From: Prevotellaceae bacterium UBA3627
Lineage (GTDB): Bacteria; Bacteroidota; Bacteroidia; Bacteroidales; Bacteroidaceae
DNA length: 64,000 bases
NCBI GenBank assembly: GCA_002373375.1
Contig: DFLE01000024.1
Location: forward strand, 1 to 64,000
Direction of reading: 5' to 3'
Part shown: piece by piece, positions 26,822 through 37,100 of the stretch
Layout: every line of letters begins with the position of its first letter
Position numbering within the stretch: position 1 is the first letter of the stretch
Position numbers and translations under genes: made by a program
The notes under the pieces: model-generated
The model's input: the letters and a program-made list of their open reading frames with translations, nothing else
What the model was told of the DNA's origin: nothing
The model's database searches: none

Positions 26822-28015
26822 ATGGAAAGCAACTTCGTCGATTATGTAAAGATACAGTGCCGCTCTGGTAAGGGCGGCAAGGGCAGTATGCACCTCAAGC
26901 ATATAAAATATAATCCTAACGGCGGTCCCGACGGTGGCGATGGTGGTAAGGGCGGCAGTATCATCTTGCGTGGCAATCACAATTACTGGACACTCCTGCA
27001 TCTGCGCTATCAGCGCCATATCTTCGCTGAGCATGGCGGTAACGGCGGCAAGGACAAGTGCCACGGCACCGACGGCAAGGATGTATATGTGGATGTGCCG
27101 TGCGGTACAGTGGTGTATAATGCCGAGACGGGTAAGTTCGTCTGCGATGTCATGGAGGATGGTCAGGAGGTAGTACTGCTCAAGGGCGGCCGTGGTGGTC
27201 TGGGCAACTTCCAGTTCCGTACGTCAACAAACCAAGCACCGCGCTTTGCACAGCCTGGCGAACCTATGCAGGAGATGACCGTTATCATGGAGCTGAAGCT
27301 CCTTGCTGATGTCGGTTTGGTGGGACTGCCTAACGCTGGTAAGTCCACACTGCTGTCATCACTCTCCGCCGCAAAGCCAAAGATAGCCAACTACCCCTTC
27401 ACTACGTTGGAGCCATCGCTCGGCATCGTCAGCTATCGCGACCATCAGTCATTTGTCATGGCTGACATACCGGGTATAATAGAGGGAGCAGCAGAGGGTA
27501 AGGGACTCGGACTGCGTTTCCTGCGTCACATAGAGCGTAACTCTTTGTTACTCTTTATGGTGCCTGGCGATACCGATGATATAAAGAAGGAGTATGAGCT
27601 GCTTCTTAACGAGTTGGCACAGTTTAACCCTGAGATGCTGCAGAAGCACCGCGTACTCGCTGTCACCAAGTGTGACCTGCTTGATGACGAGCTCATGGAG
27701 ATGCTCCGCCACGATTTGCCTCAAGACCTGCAGGTGGTGTTCATCTCAGCCGTTACTGGTATGGGCTTGGACGAACTGAAAGACATACTGTGGGAGGAAC
27801 TCAACAGTGAGTCAAACAAGATAAAGGGTGTCATCGCCGAGGATACCCTCGTACACCGTGACAAGGATATGTCATACCTCGCTGCAGAGGTGTATGCAGA
27901 GGACCGCCTTGCCGATGAGGAGATAGGAATAATAAACGAAGACGAAGGCGGAAACGAAGACGAACACGAAGACGGGGACGAGATAGAGGACCTTGAGGAC
28001 TTCGAGTATGTATGA
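26822..28015 (+). CDS. obgE: ribosome-associated GTPase ObgE/CgtA
   Basis: 397 residues from ATG 26822 ([12 protein letters not shown]). The glycine-rich Obg fold occupies about 1-158 ([43 protein letters not shown]). The G domain has P-loop GLPNAGKST (168-176), [18 protein letters not shown] and TKCD. The C-terminus is a very acidic Glu/Asp tail, as in Bacteroidetes, without an OCT domain. It acts in late 50S assembly and stress signalling. pgeF follows 78 nt downstream, with a small stem (28036-28042 / 28054-28060) between. Confidence 0.96.
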   Translation: MESNFVDYVKIQCRSGKGGKGSMHLKHIKYNPNGGPDGGDGGKGGSIILRGNHNYWTLLHLRYQRHIFAEHGGNGGKDKCHGTDGKDVYVDVPCGTVVYNAETGKFVCDVMEDGQEVVLLKGGRGGLGNFQFRTSTNQAPRFAQPGEPMQEMTVIMELKLLADVGLVGLPNAGKSTLLSSLSAAKPKIANYPFTTLEPSLGIVSYRDHQSFVMADIPGIIEGAAEGKGLGLRFLRHIERNSLLLFMVPGDTDDIKKEYELLLNELAQFNPEMLQKHRVLAVTKCDLLDDELMEMLRHDLPQDLQVVFISAVTGMGLDELKDILWEELNSESNKIKGVIAEDTLVHRDKDMSYLAAEVYAEDRLADEEIGIINEDEGGNEDEHEDGDEIEDLEDFEYV

Positions 28016-28093
28016 TGCCGGGTGAGGCTTAATGTAGGTGGGAATTAATAGAACCCACCTGTTGAAAGAGCATGACATTGGCAGTAAGGTACT

Positions 28094-28813
28094 ATGATAT
28101 ATTATAATTTAGGAGAAAACATCACATCATTTACTACAGACCGCACCATAGGACGTGACGAGACACGCCTCTTGGGCTGTCTGCCTGTTCATGCGAGCCG
28201 GTTGGTCTATCCGCATCAGACGCATACCGACCGCATAGCCGTCATTGACTCTCAGATGCTCTCCCTCCCCGTGTCTGAGTGCAAGGCACGCCTTGAGGGC
28301 ATAGACGCCGTGATATCTGACCAGTGTGGAGTGGCTATGGGCATAAGCACCGCCGACTGCATCCCGGTCCTGGTATATGATGCAGCACATCATGCTGCCG
28401 CCGCCATCCATGCAGGGTGGCGTGGCACCGTGGTACGGATAGTAGAGAAGACGCTGGCGGTTATGGCTGACACCTATGGTACGGTGCCCTCTCAGTGCGT
28501 GGCTGCTATCGGACCAGGTATCAGCCAGGACAGTTTTGAGGTAGGCCAGGAGGTAGTTGACCAATTTGCCGAGGCTGGTTTCCAGATGGACCAGTATGTC
28601 ATTATGAAACGCAAGCCACATATAGACCTGAAGGCTATAAACCGTGAGCAGTTGCTCAATAGCGGCTTAGAGGCATGTAACATAACAGTGTCTGATGTCG
28701 ATACATATACAGACGAGCGCTTCTTCTCAGCCCGCAGGGAACAGCTGCCGCCTGCTGCTGACGGTACGGTGGTGAAGTGTGGCAGAATACTCAGCGGCTT
28801 TGTCCTTGCCTGA
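28094..28813 (+). CDS. pgeF: PgeF/YfiH peptidoglycan-editing, multicopper-oxidase-like (LACC1 family) protein
   Basis: 239 residues. Family hallmarks are VYPHQTHTDRI, STADCIPVLVYD and AAIHAGWRGTVVRIV (His and Cys zinc ligands), GPGISQDSFEVGQEV and a C-terminal DERFFSARRE. Characterised relatives are purine-nucleoside phosphorylase/adenosine deaminases, and in E. coli YfiH prevents misincorporation in peptidoglycan. It is cytosolic. The obgE-pgeF pairing is common in Bacteroidales. Downstream 28814-28915 contains CTCAACT...AGTTGAG inverted repeats shared with 5735-5755. Confidence 0.9.
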   Translation: MIYYNLGENITSFTTDRTIGRDETRLLGCLPVHASRLVYPHQTHTDRIAVIDSQMLSLPVSECKARLEGIDAVISDQCGVAMGISTADCIPVLVYDAAHHAAAAIHAGWRGTVVRIVEKTLAVMADTYGTVPSQCVAAIGPGISQDSFEVGQEVVDQFAEAGFQMDQYVIMKRKPHIDLKAINREQLLNSGLEACNITVSDVDTYTDERFFSARREQLPPAADGTVVKCGRILSGFVLA

Positions 28814-28915
28814 TAACCTAAGACCTGACAACCTGAGAACCTCTCAACTGGCGCTTGCGAAAGTTGAGTAGATAGATAAGATATACGGATAACTAAACAA
28901 TAAGAAGTGAGAATA

Positions 28916-31435
28916 ATGGAAAGACTAAAACCTATAATCGCTTTTCCTGACAAACTGCGCATATTGATGCTTTACATCCTGTTTGCAGTCGCGGAGACGG
29001 CTATGTCATCTGATTATATTTACAGGTATCAGCATTATGATGACATGAACGGTATGACCCAGTGGCACGTCACCAAGATGCTGCAAGACAAACAGGGTTT
29101 CATGTGGTTCTCCACGTGGAATGGTCTGAATCGTTTCGACGGTTACGACTTCGTTGTCTTCAAGTCGCGTCCAGGTGATGGTAATGAAATCACCAGCGAC
29201 AGAATACGCAACATACTCTTAGGTGAGGATGGCAATATCTATTGTGCCAACGGCGATGATGTATGGCGCTTCAACCTCTCCACCTATAGGTTTGAGCCTG
29301 TTGACTCTGTTCTCGCAGAGCGTTTCAGAGTCCGACTTGACAGTGATGCAGCGATGTACAGAGACTCACGCGACTATCAGTTTGGCGACCATACATTCAC
29401 TGGAGTGCGTATGTATATGCAAGACTTCCAGAAGAACCATTGGTTTATGGAGCGCTTCGGCGTTTCATGTGTGTCACAGAAACTGATAAACTGTCAGTAC
29501 CTCGACTGTGTGCCCCGCAGTACAGTGCGTGGCTTGTTCCGTGACAATAAGAAGCGCATTTGGGTAGGTACACGTGATGCCAACGTGGTTGTGGTACTTG
29601 ACAGTATGGCCAATTTTATCGGTTATCTCGGCCGCGACGGTCATCTTCATAAAGAGCTTACTACATTCGCTCCTACTTACTCGTTCTTTCAGCAGAAGAA
29701 CGGTATATTATGGATAGGCACAAAGCCCGACGGCTTGTACCGCCTCCGCGAGACCGCCGACGGTGTGTTCTCAGTGGAGCATTTCACTAAGGGTACCGCC
29801 GCTGAGATAAAGGCTGGCAAGACACTCAACTGCACCGATATATATACATTTCATGAGGATAAGAAAGGCAGACTTTGGATAGGTACGCAGGGTGGGGGAA
29901 TAAATCTTCTGGTCAACCCCGCTGCCGAAGCCGGGCAACTGCATTTCCTTAACAGGGAGAACACCTTTGCTTCATATCCGGCCACCAATCTCTTTATGCG
30001 CCGCCTGATGTCGGTAGGTAATGGCATGATGCTCGCCACCACCACCGAGGGACTGCTGTTCATCAACGGAATAGACGGGGACCCTCGCAAGGTGACATTC
30101 ACACTGCATCAGAGGGAGTCTCATCGTTCTTCCTCACTCTCTTGCAGTGCTGTCATGGATATGCTTACAGACCGTAAGGGCCGTATCTTTATCTCTACTG
30201 AGAGCGGAGGAGTCAATATGCTCCTCACAAAGGATCTCACGTCAAAGGAATATGAATTCGCTCATTTCAGTACGGAAAACGGCATGGGCTCCGACGCGGC
30301 ATTGGCAATGACAGAGATAGGCGACGAGATATTGGTGCAGTGTAACAATCAGATTACACGTATCAACGCTGATATGAATGCCATTGAGAACTACAACACC
30401 ACGTTCTTTGCGATTAATTCACGCTTCTCCGATGCTGAGCCGATGTTGTTGAGAGACGGTCGCTGGCTGTTGACGTTAGAGGACGGCGTGGCTATTGCAT
30501 CAGAGAAGGTGTTCCACCAGCAGCCATACGTTCCTCGTATTGTCCTGACATCATTCGACAAACCTAATACTCCAATAGATTACTCGGCCGAGCTTCATGA
30601 TACCCTGTACCTCTCGTCGTCAGAGCGTGATGTCACTATAGGTTATGCGGCGATAGACTATGCTTGCAATAAGACAATACGTTACATCACCCGTCTGACT
30701 GAGCAGAGACACTGGTGGCAGAGGGACACAGAGGAGGAGTGGTCTGACCCTACCGCCAACCATACCCTCACGCTTTACAATATCTCTCCGGGTACATACA
30801 CCCTGGAGATACGCTCCACAAATGCCGATGGCATGTGGGTGAATAATGTGCGCACCCTTGTCATCATTGTCAAGCCTATGTTCTGGGAGACTATATGGGC
30901 ATATATCCTTTACCTGCTGCTTATCATAGGCATCCTTGGGGGTATAAACTACACCTACAGGCATATAAAGAAGCTGAAGCGTCAGCGTGAGGAGAACCTG
31001 CAGGCATATCTGGAACTGCTCAACAGAAGTCAGCAGCAGGAAAACTCTATGGAGGAACAGCATCATGTAGAGCCTACTCCTATCGTCAATGAGGAGGATG
31101 ATGCTTTCATGCAACGCCTTATGGAGTTCATTGAGGAGAACATGGGTGACAGTAATATAGGTGTTGACGAGATGGCGAGTGCTACAGCCACCTCACGCTC
31201 GTCGCTCAATCGTAAGATGAAGCAGTTGCTTGGTGTCACGCCTGCCGACTTCCTGAAGGAGGCACGTATCAAACGTGCATGTCAGTTGCTCGCCACCACC
31301 ATGCGCGGAGTCAACGAGATAGCCTACGGCTGTGGATTCTCTGACCCTAAGTATTTCTCCAAGTGCTTCAAGGCGGCGGTTGGTATGTCGCCTACAGAGT
31401 ACCGTACGAAGAAACAATCAGGTGACCTTACCTGA
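28916..31435 (+). CDS. membrane-spanning beta-propeller sensor fused directly to an AraC DNA-binding domain
   Basis: 839 residues from ATG 28916 (an upstream GTG at 28907 is less likely). An N-terminal hydrophobic segment (ILMLYILFAVAETAMS) exports a periplasmic sensor of repeated reg_prop units (QGFMWFSTWNGLNRFDGYDF, KRIWVGTRDANVV, GILWIGTKPDGLYR, GRLWIGTQGGGINL, GRIFISTESGGVNM). A Y_Y_Y domain (about 560-645) follows. A transmembrane helix (about 655-680, TIWAYILYLLLIIGILGG), a linker and an AraC HTH (about 735-838, GVDEMASATATSRSSLNRKM, CGFSDPKYFSKCFK) complete it. The histidine kinase and receiver domains of classic hybrid two-component regulators are absent, so the signal must pass straight through the membrane to the HTH. 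It probably controls the pectin esterase genes just downstream. Confidence 0.9.
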   Translation: MERLKPIIAFPDKLRILMLYILFAVAETAMSSDYIYRYQHYDDMNGMTQWHVTKMLQDKQGFMWFSTWNGLNRFDGYDFVVFKSRPGDGNEITSDRIRNILLGEDGNIYCANGDDVWRFNLSTYRFEPVDSVLAERFRVRLDSDAAMYRDSRDYQFGDHTFTGVRMYMQDFQKNHWFMERFGVSCVSQKLINCQYLDCVPRSTVRGLFRDNKKRIWVGTRDANVVVVLDSMANFIGYLGRDGHLHKELTTFAPTYSFFQQKNGILWIGTKPDGLYRLRETADGVFSVEHFTKGTAAEIKAGKTLNCTDIYTFHEDKKGRLWIGTQGGGINLLVNPAAEAGQLHFLNRENTFASYPATNLFMRRLMSVGNGMMLATTTEGLLFINGIDGDPRKVTFTLHQRESHRSSSLSCSAVMDMLTDRKGRIFISTESGGVNMLLTKDLTSKEYEFAHFSTENGMGSDAALAMTEIGDEILVQCNNQITRINADMNAIENYNTTFFAINSRFSDAEPMLLRDGRWLLTLEDGVAIASEKVFHQQPYVPRIVLTSFDKPNTPIDYSAELHDTLYLSSSERDVTIGYAAIDYACNKTIRYITRLTEQRHWWQRDTEEEWSDPTANHTLTLYNISPGTYTLEIRSTNADGMWVNNVRTLVIIVKPMFWETIWAYILYLLLIIGILGGINYTYRHIKKLKRQREENLQAYLELLNRSQQQENSMEEQHHVEPTPIVNEEDDAFMQRLMEFIEENMGDSNIGVDEMASATATSRSSLNRKMKQLLGVTPADFLKEARIKRACQLLATTMRGVNEIAYGCGFSDPKYFSKCFKAAVGMSPTEYRTKKQSGDLT

Positions 31436-31478
31436 CCCGGATGACAACTAAGTGACACAACTCGTCACTACTAATACA

Positions 31479-31515
31479 AGCTGTCACCTCACTACTGTGA
31501 GGTGACAGCTTTTTT
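31479..31515 (+). terminator. terminator of the AraC regulator gene
   Basis: A perfect 14-bp stem, AGCTGTCACCTCAC against GTGAGGTGACAGCT with loop TACT, followed by TTTTT. Confidence 0.88.
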
Positions 31516-31539
31516 ATTAAACGCACACTCTCACTACGT

Positions 31540-32035
31540 AGACGACCACAGATAACACAGATTACATGGATTTTTTTGAGAACACGAATAACTCGAATAA
31601 CACGAATGTTCTCCCACAGATAACACAGATTTACACAGATTTTTCTTGAACAACGGATTAAGACTAATTAAACTGATTACACGAATTATTTTTTTTACAG
31701 GAATTACCAGAAATTGACCATGAATTAACCATGAATTAACTAGAAGTTATAATCTAAATAATTATTAATCTGTGTAATTAGTGTAATCCGTTTTAATCCG
31801 TTGTTAAAAAAATATTCGTGTTATTCGAGTTATTCGTGTTCTAAAATTATTAATCTGTGCAATTAGTGTAATCCGTTTTAATCCGTTGTTAAAAATATAT
31901 TCGTTCTATTCAAGTTATTCGTGTTCAAGAAATAAATCTGTGGTATCTGTGGGAAATAATCCGGGCAATTCACGTTAAAATAAATCTGTGTCCATCTGTG
32001 TAATCTGTGGTCGTATAATTTATAATCCCTCGTCA
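31540..32035. repeat. word-repeat region I (CACAGAT / ACGGATT / CACGAAT arrays as a large inverted repeat)
   Basis: No gene. 31548-31690 is made of plus-oriented 9-10 bp words: CACAGAT-rich (CCACAGATAACACAGAT), CACGAAT-rich (AACACGAATAACTCGAAT), and ACGGATT-rich. An A+T-rich centre (about 31690-31760, with ATGAATTAACC repeated) follows. 31762-32015 carries the reverse complements (ATCTGTG, AATCCGT, ATTCGTG). The outer ends match as well: GACCACAGATAACACAGAT at the left and ATCTGTGTAATCTGTGGTC at the right. It lies between the terminator at 31479 and the promoter at 32164. Confidence 0.85.
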
Positions 32036-32163
32036 ATCCAGTGCAGTAAAGGGTTTTCAGAGGTACTCTCCCCGTACTGCTTGACAAAAAAATACCCCAT
32101 TGAAATTATTTTTTTACCCCACAAAAACGTGTTTCTTGCCCCCAGGTGAACAAAAAGAAAATG

Positions 32164-32171
32164 TAATTTTG
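32164..32171 (+). promoter_or_regulatory. promoter of the pectin esterase genes (TAATTTTG)
   Basis: TAnnTTTG match 42 nt upstream of the CE12 start codon. It is the first promoter after the repeat region and the likely target of the neighbouring AraC-type regulator (inference). Confidence 0.6.
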
Positions 32172-32213
32172 CAGCCATAGAAACAATAAAAGTAATACGT
32201 GAAAAAGTAAATA

Positions 32214-34121
32214 ATGATGAAAAAAGCAATTCTTTTCCTCTTGACCATCGTCGTCAGTGTGCTTGGCAGTGCCAAGAAAGTACACACGCTGGGCGACTCC
32301 ACCATGGCACCCTACGACGAGTCGGCCACGGTTACGCGTGGATGGGGTATGTACTTCGGTAACTTCCTCACCAACGGATGGACATCCGTGAACTATGCCA
32401 AGGGCGGACGCGACTCGCGCGGAGGCTACAACGAACTCTGGCAGACGGCGAAGAACAATGTGGAGGCAGGTGACTATGTCATTATCACCTTCGGCCACAA
32501 TGACGAGAAAAACTCGGGTATGGACGGCGAACAACTGCAGGCCTACTATCAGGGCATCGGTCAGACGTGGACAGAGACACGCGGCACCATCCCCTCCACC
32601 ACATATAAGGAGTGGCTGGGCAAGATTGTTGACGAGGCAAAGGCACTTGGTGCTATTCCTATTATATGTTCACCCGTTTGCCGCAGTTATTTCACAGGCA
32701 GCACCATACGCCGCAACGGCCGGCACGACTTGGGCGATTCGTTCAGTGTGCTCACCTCCACAGGTATATTGGAGAAACAGAGTGTGCCTGCCACAGACCA
32801 CACCATGGACTATGCCTACCACTCACAGAAGCTGGCAGAGGAGAAAGACGTGTATTTCATTGACCTCACCACAGCCACAAAGGAACTTTATGAGAGTTAC
32901 GGCACACAGGCAAAGTGCGAGGCACAGCTGTTTGACGGACAAGGCTCAACCCACTTCAACACCACCGGTGCGCTGCTCGTGGCGCGTGAGTGCGCCCGTC
33001 TGATGAAGGCGCAGGGCATACTCGCGGATGATATAGTGTTGCCTACAGACCTCTCCGTCTCTCCTGCCACAGGCGATATGGGCGAGGCATACAAGGGACA
33101 GACGCTCACTAAGGAGTTTACCGTCAACGGCTTCGGCCTCTCTCCTGAGGTGGGAACCGTTACTATCTCTGCCGGTGAGGGAATAGAGGTGTCTTTCGAC
33201 AAGACAGAGTGGAACACAGAATTGACCGTTGACTACACATCTTCCACTCTTATCAAGACATTCTATGCACGTGTCACGCTGACCAGTGACGGCGACTTCA
33301 GCAGCAAGGTGACCGTGTCGCAGGGTGACAAGAGTATTGAGATACCCGTCACCGCCACGGCAGTGGTGCTTGAGGGAGGTGCGGAGGTTAAAGCCTACTG
33401 GCGCTTGGAGAGCAATGATGACTGTGTGCTGACTGGTCCGGCCAATATCATCCCGGAGACATATAAGGGTATGTTGCTGCAGAGATATGCCAATCCAAAC
33501 AAGAATACGGTATGGCCTGACGGTACCGGCTATGATGCCACGCGAAAGATGCAGCGCAACCTCGTGAACAATCCTGTGGAGACAGTAAAGAACGATGCCA
33601 CGGTTACCGTTTATCGCTGGCCGGCCAATGAGATAGATGATAATCCTGACCGCTACATAGAGTTCGGCGTAAAGCCCAACGAGGGCAACGACCTTAAGAT
33701 TAACAATATCTCACTCTTCCTTTGTGGTGCCGGCGGTAATGGCATGTGCGCCCATGTGTACTATTCTACAGACAATTTCGTAACCCGCACCACTATCTTC
33801 GAGGGTAAGAACATGACAGCCAACAATCCTGTGCTGATACAGACGCAGCCTGTGCTTACAGTAAAGAATGGCGAGCAGCTCCTCGTACGCGTATATCCTT
33901 GGTATAACTCTCAGGCTGACGACAAGACTCTCTGCCTGAGCGATGTCACCATCAGTGGCATGGCAGTGGATGCGGAGACCACGGGCATCACGCTGACCAC
34001 TACTGCCAGCGAGGGCAAGGCGGAGTATTGCGCCATAGACGGCCGACGTTATGACGCTCCGCAGCCGGGAGTGAACATTGTCCGCATGAGTGACGGTACG
34101 GTCAAGAAGGTGATCTACTAA
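32214..34121 (+). CDS. secreted CE12 rhamnogalacturonan/pectin acetylesterase
   Basis: 635 residues with a signal peptide (MMKKAILFLLTIVVSVLGSA; ATG 32217 is equally possible). An SGNH hydrolase occupies about 22-265: block I TLGDSTMAPYD with catalytic Ser29, AKGGRDSRGGY (block II Gly), ITFGHNDEK (block III Asn), and near 250 HFNTTGA (catalytic His). This is the RhgT/CE12 pattern that removes acetyl groups from rhamnogalacturonan. An Ig-like beta domain follows (about 275-385), then a module of unknown role and a C-terminal tail AIDGRRYD...GVNIVRM. Together with the pectin methylesterase 44 nt downstream it forms a pectin de-esterification operon. Confidence 0.85.
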   Translation: MMKKAILFLLTIVVSVLGSAKKVHTLGDSTMAPYDESATVTRGWGMYFGNFLTNGWTSVNYAKGGRDSRGGYNELWQTAKNNVEAGDYVIITFGHNDEKNSGMDGEQLQAYYQGIGQTWTETRGTIPSTTYKEWLGKIVDEAKALGAIPIICSPVCRSYFTGSTIRRNGRHDLGDSFSVLTSTGILEKQSVPATDHTMDYAYHSQKLAEEKDVYFIDLTTATKELYESYGTQAKCEAQLFDGQGSTHFNTTGALLVARECARLMKAQGILADDIVLPTDLSVSPATGDMGEAYKGQTLTKEFTVNGFGLSPEVGTVTISAGEGIEVSFDKTEWNTELTVDYTSSTLIKTFYARVTLTSDGDFSSKVTVSQGDKSIEIPVTATAVVLEGGAEVKAYWRLESNDDCVLTGPANIIPETYKGMLLQRYANPNKNTVWPDGTGYDATRKMQRNLVNNPVETVKNDATVTVYRWPANEIDDNPDRYIEFGVKPNEGNDLKINNISLFLCGAGGNGMCAHVYYSTDNFVTRTTIFEGKNMTANNPVLIQTQPVLTVKNGEQLLVRVYPWYNSQADDKTLCLSDVTISGMAVDAETTGITLTTTASEGKAEYCAIDGRRYDAPQPGVNIVRMSDGTVKKVIY

Positions 34122-34164
34122 TCTTAATTCTTAATTATTAATTAATAAATTTAACACAAAAATC

Positions 34165-37100
34165 ATGCAAACCAAACAATCATTTCTCACAAGCCTGCTC
34201 ATTATGCTTGTAGGTCTGCTGCCCCTCACGGTGCAGGCCGACGATGCGGTGCAGTTGGCTAAGTGGACGTTTGACACGGGCTACACCGTGGAAGACAACG
34301 TTTACACGCCTAACTCGGATGCTTATGCCGAGTCTGGCTCTAAGTGGTTCAGTGCAGGAGCGCCTGTCATTGTGGCTAATGAGAGCGTAGGCTCTGCTAC
34401 CGACTACACCATCAGCGGTAACAGTAGCCGCACCTGGGCATTGTGCAACGGCTGGAACAATCAAGTGTTCCGCATTGTCAATGACACAGAGGCCAACGAT
34501 ATCGACGACCTCACTGATCCAACTAAACACAAGAACTACTATGAGGTGACATTCCCTACCACGGGTTACAAGAACATCACCCTCGGTATGGCATGTGCCT
34601 ACGGCAATAATGCTGCGGCCACTCTTACCGCTGTCACATCTGTTGATGGCGGCGTGACATGGTCAGCAGGCGAGACATATACAACCCTGGGTAACTGGTG
34701 GCTCTATAAGACTGATACTCTCAACATCCCTGCTCCTAACAAGGAGAAGGTGATAGTCCGCCTTATCTTCGGCAATGGCCTCAGCAGCAACTGGAACCTT
34801 GAGCACCTCGTGATAAATGGCGAGCCGGCTACTTCGTTTGCTGAGACATATAAGGTAAGCACAACAGTGACACCTGACGGCGCTGGCTATGTCACATCTA
34901 CCCCGTCTCTCCCGGAATATGAGGCAGGTACAGAGGTAACCCTTAGCGCTAACGCCAATCTCGGCTATGCTTTCGCCGGATGGTATAACACTGACAACGA
35001 ACTGCTCTCTACAGACCCTTCTTACGTCGTTACCGTAAATGGTGATGTCAATGTCGTTGCCCTCTATGAGGACGCACCGCTGCCTGAGGGTACTGCCGTG
35101 ACACTGGCAGACTGGAACTTTGAGAACAGTACAGACATATCTGCTACATATTTCTCAACAGCTGTACCACAGATAGCACCAGACTCTCAGATGGGTTCTG
35201 CTGATAACTATCAGCTTACCGCATCGTCAGAGGGTAGCTACTGGCAGCTTTGCACTGGCTATAACAACAAGGTACTGCGTATCGTTAACAGCACAGCTAA
35301 CAATATCACTGACTATACCGATGCCTCTCAGCACAATGTGTACTATGAGGTACAGTTCCCTACCAAGGGCTATAAGGATGTGACTCTTGATTTCGCCGTG
35401 GCATACGGCAGTAATGCAGAGGCAGGTATCGAGGCTGTTGTCTCTACCGACGGAGGCGAGACATGGGCTGACGCTGGCACCTTTACCACTATGGGTAACT
35501 GGTGGCTATATAAGAATAACAAGGTGACAATCTCTGCCAACAACAAGGAGAAGGTCATCGTGCGCCTTATCGCAGCTAACGAATTGGCTTCAAACTGGAA
35601 CCTCGACTATGTTAAGGTGAACGCTGTCGTAGCTGCTGCTCCTATATCTGTAAGTGATAAGAACTTTACACTCAAATGGCCTCTCGGCCAGGGTACCAGC
35701 GATGCTACCGCTGCAGTCGCAAGCAAGGACGGTGTGTTCAGCGTGGCTGAGATGAGCATTGGTACTCTCAATGTCTCTACCGCGCGCTCTGCAGGTGCCT
35801 CAAAACAGACTCTCTATAAGCCTACTAACCACAATAGCGCTGTAAACAATGACGATGCGTTGACATTCGTCGTTAAGCCTAAGAAGGGTATCACATTCCA
35901 GCTGGACTCTCTCTCATTTGAGGCAAGCCGTTGGGGTACTGGTGGCGGAAAGATTGACGTGGAGGTAGAGACAGCATCAGGTGTTGTCACACTGGCTTCC
36001 GGCATCCTTCCTGACTATGGCAATGGCGGATTGTTCTCCACACTCAAGTATGACGTTGATGATGTCACTGTTGACAGCGAGGGGCTCATAGTAAGAATCA
36101 AGGTTTATAGCCTCGCCTCTACCAAGGAGTATGGCTTTGGCAATATAGTGCTCTACGGCGATGCTGAGGGTACTGTTGAGCCTGTGCCTTCATACACCCT
36201 GCAGGTTACCTCTGGCATGAGTGGCGCTGGTAAGATTTCTACCAATCCTGCCGGAGCTGAGTTTGACGAGGGTACACTCATCACTGCATCTGCTACTGAG
36301 AACTTCGGCTACCACTTCCAGGGATGGGCTGATGAGGCTGGCGAGATAGTGTCAACCGACAAGACCTATTCTTTCGAAATCTCTGAGAATACATCTCTTA
36401 CAGCTCAGTATGTCAAGGCTAATGTCTATGCCCTTAACCTTACACGTTCTGAGGGTGTGGCAGAGAACCTCGTGCTCTATCAGCCTGTAGGTAACTACGT
36501 TGACGGCATACACTATTATGAGGAGGGCACCGACGTAGTGCTCACCGCTGTCAACAACCGTATCATGACTTTCACAGGATGGGACGGCGACGCTACTGGC
36601 ACATCACAGACCTGTGAGGTGAAGATGACTGGTGAGAAGAACGTTACTGCTAACTTCTCTGCTGCTGACTACATCGTGGGTTGGGACCTCTATTACGACC
36701 AGCCTGCCAAGGACCGTGCTGCCGACTATAAGGCTGACTCTGAGAACGCCGGTATGCTGTCACTGCGCAAGGCTGACGGCACCACCAACGGATGGCTCAC
36801 ACGCGGCATCAGCAACGGCTTTGAGAATGGTAAGAGCGCAGCCCGTATATGGAAGTTCCTCTCTGAGGAGTGGTACTGGGAAATCTCTTTCTCTTCAAAG
36901 GGATATGAGAACCTTGTTATCTCAAGCTGTCTGGGTGACGACTATAACACCTATTCAGAGAATAATGTAGAGTACTCTATCGACGGCACTAACTTCACCA
37001 AGATAGGTACATTCAATCTTACAGCCCGTGCATGGGACGGACCAAGGGAGTTCGCTCTGCCTGAGGATGCCAACGACCAGGACCGCGTATGGATACGCTG

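Noticed and set aside
31540..32035. Insertion sequence
   Set aside because: Inverted arms are present but no transposase frame, no sharp terminal repeats and no target duplication could be seen.
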